Assembly: GCA_944389935.1 (NCBI GenBank)
Contig: CALXOE010000005.1
Span: 1 to 64,000 of the forward strand
DNA length: 64,000 nt
Source: an uncultured Victivallis sp.
GTDB taxonomy: Bacteria > Verrucomicrobiota > Lentisphaeria > Victivallales > Victivallaceae
Direction of reading: 5' to 3'
The position numbers were made by a program, and so were the translations under genes. How positions within the stretch are numbered: the stretch's first letter is position 1; the number at the start of each line of letters is the position of its first letter. Positions 58,991 to 64,000 of this stretch are shown here, piece by piece. The notes beneath the pieces are model-generated. The model was given only the letters and a program-made list of their open reading frames with translations. It was not told where the DNA came from and ran no database searches.

Positions 58991-59070
58991 AAAACCGGCA
59001 GATATGCCGGGACAAACCGGATTTTTCCACACGGGTTGCCATCATACAAGAAAGAAAGACTTTTCACAAA

Positions 59071-60324
59071 ATGAAAAAGAGACTGACCTGGCTGGTGATT
59101 CTCATCATTCTCGCCTGTGCGGCCGCCGGAATCGCATACCGGGCATGGCAGAAAACGCAGGAGGAGGCACAAATCAAACCGCGAACGCTCGCGGCAATCG
59201 CCGTCGAAGCGGTTCTGCCCGAACGGGCGGCGATTCAGGATCACCGGATCTTCACCGGGGCGCTGAAATCATGGTCTCTCTACGAGGTTGCCCCGAAAGT
59301 CGGCGGCCGGCTCGAGGCGATTCACTTCGACGTCGGCGACCGGATTTCCGGCGGCGACGAGATCGCCAAAATCGAGGACATCGAATACAAGCAGAGCGTC
59401 GACCAGGCCGCCGCCGATCTCGAGGTGGCCAAGGCACAGCTGCGGCAGGCGGAAGTCATGCTCGACCTGCGCCGCCGCGAGTATGAGCGTTACAAGGCCC
59501 TCGACGAGAAGAAAGCGACGACCCAGGCGCTGCTCGAATCGGCCGAAACCGCGTTCTTCGCCCAGGAGGCCACCTACAACATGCAGAAAGCCGAAGTGAA
59601 ACGGCGCGAAGCGATCCTCGACAATGCGAAACTCAAACTTGCCGACTGCGTCATCGCGGCGGAATGGCCCGGAGACGCCAACCCCCGTTTCGTCGGCGCC
59701 CGCTACGTCGACCAGGGCGCGCTGCTCGCGCCGAACCAGTCGATCCTCAGTATCGCCGAACTCGATCCGCTCCGCGCGGTCATCTACGTGATCGAGCGCG
59801 ATTATCCGTACGTCAAGGCCGGGCAGGAAGCGGTTCTGACCACCGACGCCTACCCGGGCGTCGAATTCAAGGGCAAAGTCGCCCGGATCGCCCAGCTCCT
59901 CGAAGAGGGCACCCGCCAGGCAGAAGTGCAGCTCGAGATTCCGAATCCGGAGCTGAAGCTCAAACCCGGCATGTTCGTGCGCGTCCGGCTTGAATTCGCC
60001 TCGAAAGACAATGCCGTCGTCATCCCGCGCAATGCGATCGTGAAACGCGACGGACGCCAGGGCGTATTTGAAATCGACCCGGAAAAACGGATCGCCCAAT
60101 TCGTCCCGGTCGAACTCGGCATCTCTTCCGGGAACCGGGTCGAGATCCTCTCCCCCGATCTCAAGCGGGCTGTCGCGACCCTCGGCAACCATCTGCTGAC
60201 CGACGGCGTGCCGGTGCTCATTCCGGAAGAGGCCGCCCCGGAATCTCCCGCGAAGAATGAGAAAGCGGAAACAGTCCCGCCGGCCGAAGCCGGAGCGGAA
60301 ACCGGAACCGAAACCGCGAAGTGA
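59071..60324 (+). CDS. RND efflux periplasmic adaptor, second system
   Basis: This 417-residue membrane-fusion protein has an N-terminal membrane anchor (about 5-23, no lipobox), a first barrel/lipoyl half (ALKSWSLYEVAPKVGGRLEAIHFD), a helical hairpin (about 100-180) and matching lipoyl and barrel segments (FVGARYVDQGALLAPNQSILSIAE onward). The C-terminal 40 residues are Glu/Ala-rich. It links the downstream permease to an outer-membrane channel. No strong ribosome-binding site lies before the ATG. Confidence 0.9.
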   Translation: MKKRLTWLVILIILACAAAGIAYRAWQKTQEEAQIKPRTLAAIAVEAVLPERAAIQDHRIFTGALKSWSLYEVAPKVGGRLEAIHFDVGDRISGGDEIAKIEDIEYKQSVDQAAADLEVAKAQLRQAEVMLDLRRREYERYKALDEKKATTQALLESAETAFFAQEATYNMQKAEVKRREAILDNAKLKLADCVIAAEWPGDANPRFVGARYVDQGALLAPNQSILSIAELDPLRAVIYVIERDYPYVKAGQEAVLTTDAYPGVEFKGKVARIAQLLEEGTRQAEVQLEIPNPELKLKPGMFVRVRLEFASKDNAVVIPRNAIVKRDGRQGVFEIDPEKRIAQFVPVELGISSGNRVEILSPDLKRAVATLGNHLLTDGVPVLIPEEAAPESPAKNEKAETVPPAEAGAETGTETAK

Positions 60325-60334
60325 GGACATACGC

Positions 60335-63300
60335 ATGAACATACCGGAATTCTGCGTCAAGCGACCGATCTTCATCTCGATGGTCAGCTGCATCGTGCTG
60401 ATCCTCGGCGGGGTTGCGCTCTCGTATCTGCCGGTTGACCTCATGCCGGACATCACCTATCCCGGCGTGACGATCGTGACGACCTACGAGGACGCGAGTC
60501 CAGAAGAGGTCGAGGAACTGATCTCCAAGAAGATCGAGACCTCGCTCTCGGCGGTCTCCGGGGTGAAAGAGATCACGTCGACCTCAGGCGAGGGTTCGAG
60601 CAACGTGACCGTCTCATTCAACTGGGGAACGAACCTAGACGCGGCCGTCTCCGACGTGCGCGACCGCCTCGACCGGGTTGAACCCAGGCTGCCGGACGAC
60701 GCCGACAAGCCGATCCTCTACAAATTCGACTCGGCAAGCTCCCCGATCATGCGGCTCGGCGTCGCGACCGACATCGACCTGCTCGACGCGCGCAAACTGA
60801 TCGAGGACCAGATTCAATACCGACTCGAACGCATCGACGGTGTCGCCTCCATCGAAATCAGCGGCGGACTCGAACGGGAAATCCAGGTGCTGTTCGACGT
60901 CGACAAGGCCCGCATGCTCGATACCCAGCTCGAGAACGTGCTCTCCGTGCTCGAGAATGCGAACGTCACGACTCCCGCGGGCAATCTGCGCGAAGACCGG
61001 CTCGAAGTCCGCGTCCGCACTCCCGGGACGTTCACCTCCGTCGAACAGATCCGCGATACCGTCATCGCCACCGGGAAAAACGGCGACAAGATCCGCATCG
61101 GCGACGTCGCCGAAGTCGTCGACACGCACAAGAAAGTCACCCGGTTCGTGCGCGTGAACGGCAAAAACGGCATTATGATTCAGGTCTACAAACAGTCCGG
61201 AGCCAACACCGTCAGCGTCGCGAACGATGTGCTCGACGAACTGGAGAAACTCAACGCGGAATTCGGTTCGCAGCTCAAACTCATGCCGATCATCAACTCC
61301 GCGGAGTACATTGAGAACTCAATCGCCGGCGTTGCCGATTCCGCGCTCACCGGAGGCCTGCTCGCCGTCATTGTGCTCTTCCTCTTTCTACGCAATTTCG
61401 GCAGCACGGTGGTCATCAGCATCAGCATTCCGATGTCGATCATCGCGACTTTCGCTCTGGTCTACTTCTGCGGTTACAATTTGAATATCATGACGCTCGG
61501 CGGACTCGCACTCGGCGTCGGCATGCTCGTGGACAACTCGATCGTCGTGCTCGAAAACATCACCCGGCTGCGCGATCACGGCATGGATCCGGATCAGGCC
61601 GCGATCAAGGGCACCGGCGAAGTCGCCATCGCCATTACGGCGAGCACGCTGACCACGCTGGCGGTCTTTCTGCCGCTGCTCTTCATGCAGGGGATGGCCG
61701 GTGTGATGTTCAAGCAGTTTTCCAGCGTCGTGACGTTCTCGCTGACCTGTTCGCTCTTCACGGCGATCACGCTCGTTCCGATGATGGCGGCCAAGTGCCT
61801 GAGTTCGAGCTTCAGCGTCGACGATCCGAATCTTTCGCCCATCAAACGGATTCTGGCCTCGACGGAATATTTCCAGCGCTGGCTCGAGCGGATCTACGGC
61901 AACGCACTCGATGTGGTGCTGCGTTTCCGCTGGCTGTTCATTTTCGCGCTCGTGGCGCTCGTCTGTTCGGTGATTCCGCTCGTGTTTCTGATCGGCACCG
62001 AGCTCATGCCGAAAGCGGACGAGGGCGAGGTCCGGATCTACCTCGAAATGGAGGTCGGCACGAGTCCGGAAGTCGTGAACGAGATGGTCCGCTCCACCGA
62101 GGATGTGATCCGTGAAGTCTGCCGCGACGACATGAACGGCTGGGTCACATTCGCCGGAGCCTCGAGCTGGCGCGCCTCGGGCGGACACAAGGCGAACTAC
62201 AACATCCGGCTCAAGCCGCGTTCGGAGCGCATCCGCTCCGACCAGCAGATCGCCGAAGAGCTCGACCGCCGGCTCAAAGGATGGCCGGGCACGGTTTTCC
62301 GCGTCCGCGCGGGACAGGGGCTCTTCTCGCGCATGATGGGCGCGGGTTCCGGAGAGGGAGTCGCGGTTGAAGTCCGCGGGTTCGACTTCGATGTGGCCGC
62401 GTCGCTCGCGGCGCAGGTCAGCGAGGCGATGCAGTCGGTCCGCGGCATCACGGACGTGAAGCTCTCGCGCGACCTCGGCGTACCGGAGGAGCGGCTCTAC
62501 ATCGACCGCGATAAAGCCAACGATCTCGGCGTGCCGGTCCGGCAGATCGCCGAAGCGCTCCGGACGATCCTCGCCGGTTCGGAAGCCGGCGAATTCCGCG
62601 AGGACGGCGACGAGTACACGATCCTCGTCAAGGTCAAGGACGCCGACCTCCTGACCCTCGACCAGATCCTCGACCTCTCGATCCGCAACGACAAGGGCGA
62701 AAACATCGTTCTGCGGAATCTCATCGACTACAACCGCGTCATGGGCCCCGTCAACATCGAACGGAAAAATCAGGAGCGCGTGCTGACCGTCGGCGGCAAC
62801 ATCCTGAATCGCGACCTCGGCTCGGTCGTCGCGGACATTCAGGAGAAAATCGCGCAGATCCCGATGCCGCCCTCGTTCTCACTGCTCTTCTCGGGGGACT
62901 ATGAGGATCAGCAGGAGTCGTTCCGCGAACTCTCGTTCGCATTCGTGCTCGCGCTCGTGCTTGTCTACATGGTGATGGCGTGCCAGTTCGAGTCGCTGCG
63001 CGATCCGCTCGTGGTGATGTTCTCGGTGCCGCTGGCGGGATTCGGAGTCATTCTCGCGCTCTTCCTGACCGATACGACATTCAATATGCAGTCGTTCATC
63101 GGCTGCATCATGCTCGCGGGGATCGTGGTGAACAATGCGATTCTGCTCGTCGACACGGCGAATCTGCTGCGGCGCGAGGGGATGCCGCTCGACAGGGCGA
63201 TCCGCGAAGCGGGCACCCGGCGGCTCCGCCCGATCCTCATGACCACGCTCACGACCGTGCTCGGGCTCTTCCCGCTCGCGCTCGGCTGGGGCGACGGCGG

Positions 63301-63445
63301 CGAAACGCAGGCACCGATGGCGCGTGCCGTGATCGGCGGACTCTCGAGTTCAACGTTCATCACGCTCTTCTTCATCCCGGCGGTCTACTCCGTCGCGGAG
63401 TCGCTCTTCCGGAAAAAGGAGAAAAAACTGCCGCCGGAGGAGTAA
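60335..63445 (+). CDS. RND efflux permease, HAE1-type, second system
   Basis: This 1036-residue inner-membrane pump resembles the first but belongs to another branch. The N-terminus (NIPEFCVKRPIFISMVSCIVLIL), TM4 proton-relay motif GLALGVGMLVDNSIVVLENI, and the C-terminal GMPLDRAIREAGTRRLRPILMTTLTT are family features. It has about 12 membrane segments and two large periplasmic loops. The start at 60335 is set by the family N-terminus and GAGGAC; the frame runs 26 codons further upstream. It follows the adaptor gene by 10 nt. No outer-membrane channel is nearby. Confidence 0.94.
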   Translation: MNIPEFCVKRPIFISMVSCIVLILGGVALSYLPVDLMPDITYPGVTIVTTYEDASPEEVEELISKKIETSLSAVSGVKEITSTSGEGSSNVTVSFNWGTNLDAAVSDVRDRLDRVEPRLPDDADKPILYKFDSASSPIMRLGVATDIDLLDARKLIEDQIQYRLERIDGVASIEISGGLEREIQVLFDVDKARMLDTQLENVLSVLENANVTTPAGNLREDRLEVRVRTPGTFTSVEQIRDTVIATGKNGDKIRIGDVAEVVDTHKKVTRFVRVNGKNGIMIQVYKQSGANTVSVANDVLDELEKLNAEFGSQLKLMPIINSAEYIENSIAGVADSALTGGLLAVIVLFLFLRNFGSTVVISISIPMSIIATFALVYFCGYNLNIMTLGGLALGVGMLVDNSIVVLENITRLRDHGMDPDQAAIKGTGEVAIAITASTLTTLAVFLPLLFMQGMAGVMFKQFSSVVTFSLTCSLFTAITLVPMMAAKCLSSSFSVDDPNLSPIKRILASTEYFQRWLERIYGNALDVVLRFRWLFIFALVALVCSVIPLVFLIGTELMPKADEGEVRIYLEMEVGTSPEVVNEMVRSTEDVIREVCRDDMNGWVTFAGASSWRASGGHKANYNIRLKPRSERIRSDQQIAEELDRRLKGWPGTVFRVRAGQGLFSRMMGAGSGEGVAVEVRGFDFDVAASLAAQVSEAMQSVRGITDVKLSRDLGVPEERLYIDRDKANDLGVPVRQIAEALRTILAGSEAGEFREDGDEYTILVKVKDADLLTLDQILDLSIRNDKGENIVLRNLIDYNRVMGPVNIERKNQERVLTVGGNILNRDLGSVVADIQEKIAQIPMPPSFSLLFSGDYEDQQESFRELSFAFVLALVLVYMVMACQFESLRDPLVVMFSVPLAGFGVILALFLTDTTFNMQSFIGCIMLAGIVVNNAILLVDTANLLRREGMPLDRAIREAGTRRLRPILMTTLTTVLGLFPLALGWGDGGETQAPMARAVIGGLSSSTFITLFFIPAVYSVAESLFRKKEKKLPPEE

Positions 63446-63472
63446 CCGAATCCGAACAGCACGAAGAGACAA

Positions 63473-63505
63473 AGAACCCCGACGGTTTCCGGCCGTCGGG
63501 GTTCT
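63473..63505. terminator. Stem-loop between converging genes
   Basis: AGAACCCCGACGG (63473-63485) pairs with CCGTCGGGGTTCT (63493-63505), a 13-bp stem. The T-rich tract follows on the minus strand, so it terminates the ATPase gene best. Confidence 0.75.
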
Positions 63506-63535
63506 GCCGTATTCCGGAATCCTGTTCCGGGAAGA

Positions 63536-64000
63536 TCAGTAAGCGTCGTCCGCCTTGTAGTCGAGCATGTAGGACTGCATCTCCTCGAGGCTGATCTTGC
63601 CTTCGCTGTACAGCGTTTCGAGAGATTTCTGCATCGTGATCATGCCGTCCTTCGCGCCGGTTTCGAGCTGCGACTGGAGCATGGCGGTCTTGCCTTCGCG
63701 GATCAGCGCCTGAACCGGCGGGGTGCCGACGAGGATTTCAAACGCGGCCACGCGCCCCTTGCCGTCGACGGTCGGCAGCAGTCGCTGCGAGATGATTCCG
63801 AGAATCACGCTCGAAAGCTGCAGTTTGATCTGGTTCTGCTGGTGCGACGGGAACGAGTCGATGATACGGTCGATCGTCTGCGGCGCACTGTTCGTATGCA
63901 GCGTACCGAACACGAGGTGGCCCGTTTCCGCCGCGGTCAGCGCCGCCGCGATCGTCTCAGTATCGCGCATCTCACCGACGAGGATCACGTCCGGGTCTTC
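63536..64000 (-). CDS. PilT/PilU-type ATPase, C-terminal part (cut by window edge)
   Basis: About 155 residues of a type IV pilus or type II secretion-related retraction ATPase are visible; the N-terminal part lies beyond the window. DPDVILVGEMRD is the Walker B and nearby metal-binding region, and HLVFGTLHTNSAPQTIDRIIDSFP is the conserved His box. The C-terminal SQLETGAKDGMITMQKSLETLY region is also PilT-like. It would disassemble pilus fibres in the cytoplasm. It may work with type IV pilin-like proteins such as that at 52343, though that protein is of the exported H-x9-DG class. Confidence 0.9.
   Translation of the reverse strand, partial: EDPDVILVGEMRDTETIAAALTAAETGHLVFGTLHTNSAPQTIDRIIDSFPSHQQNQIKLQLSSVILGIISQRLLPTVDGKGRVAAFEILVGTPPVQALIREGKTAMLQSQLETGAKDGMITMQKSLETLYSEGKISLEEMQSYMLDYKADDAY

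Noticed and set aside
1-64000. CRISPR array or insertion sequence
   Set aside because: No regularly spaced direct repeats with unique spacers and no transposase-like protein were seen. The only tandem repeat is inside the coding gene at 49376.

Overview
The window is a gene-dense, GC-rich bacterial chromosome segment of about 54 protein genes and one tRNA. It most resembles a Gram-negative member of the Lentisphaerota (Victivallis-like). The best taxonomic clue is the secreted pilin-like protein at 52343-52990, with a prepilin-type N-terminus and an H-x9-DG C-terminal motif, sitting between a GntR/LacI-type regulator and a GH39-type glycosidase. LPS-core glycosyltransferases, RND pumps and a lipoprotein-type adaptor show an outer membrane. 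The assignment is inference from gene content, not from a marker comparison.

Layout. 1-604 is AT-richer and has no convincing gene; it abuts the 3' end of tRNA-Ser(CGA). 0.9-5.5 kb: cysS, PhoB/PhoR two-component pair, an XRE-cupin regulator. 5.6-7.5 kb: LeuC/LeuD-type dehydratase with a strong terminator. 7.5-11.7 kb: a metallophosphoesterase/TIM-barrel fusion, an orphan cytosolic histidine kinase and a secreted protein. 11.7-18.9 kb (minus strand): RND pump and adaptor, folD, a GT-C-like membrane protein and a zinc-ribbon protein. 19-22.3 kb: argH, rpsB, tsf. 22.3-26 kb: xylA-xylB with a divergent AraC-type regulator. 26-35.1 kb: amidase and thiD, a secreted protein, a FabK-like flavoenzyme, mreC-mreD-PBP2, a Gfo/Idh/MocA oxidoreductase. 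35.3-36.7 kb: rubrerythrin and a DUF134-NifX fusion behind a perfect 22-bp palindrome. 36.8-42.1 kb (minus strand): Tat-signal DUF362 protein, polyferredoxin, PlsC, CobS-like membrane protein, FAD oxidoreductase. 42.3-46.1 kb: Ig-domain Na/Pi cotransporter overlapping a two-subunit class I fumarase. 46.1-48.8 kb: LPS-core kinase and two glycosyltransferases. 49-51 kb: a 5-residue-repeat protein and a purine permease. 51.2-55.4 kb: the regulator/pilin-like/GH39 locus. 55.5-58.9 kb: ADP-ribosylglycohydrolase-like protein and two RNA methyltransferases. 59-63.4 kb: a second RND pump. The window ends inside a PilT-type ATPase.

How it works together. The organism appears to use plant-type sugars (xylose pathway, GH39 enzyme, dedicated regulators), to have an oxygen/iron-responsive rubrerythrin, and to have a fumarase. 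Many promoters share a TTGNAN-16/17-TATNTT form, which helped fix several starts. The most unusual element is the DUF362/polyferredoxin pair: the polyferredoxin carries an internal twin-arginine motif before its fifth membrane segment, suggesting mixed Sec and Tat insertion and a periplasmic iron-sulfur module next to a Tat-exported partner. Other unusual items are the DUF134-NifX fusion with an internal ribosome-binding site, a CobS-family protein lacking the usual acidic motif, and an Ig-lipoprotein form of the Na/Pi transporter.
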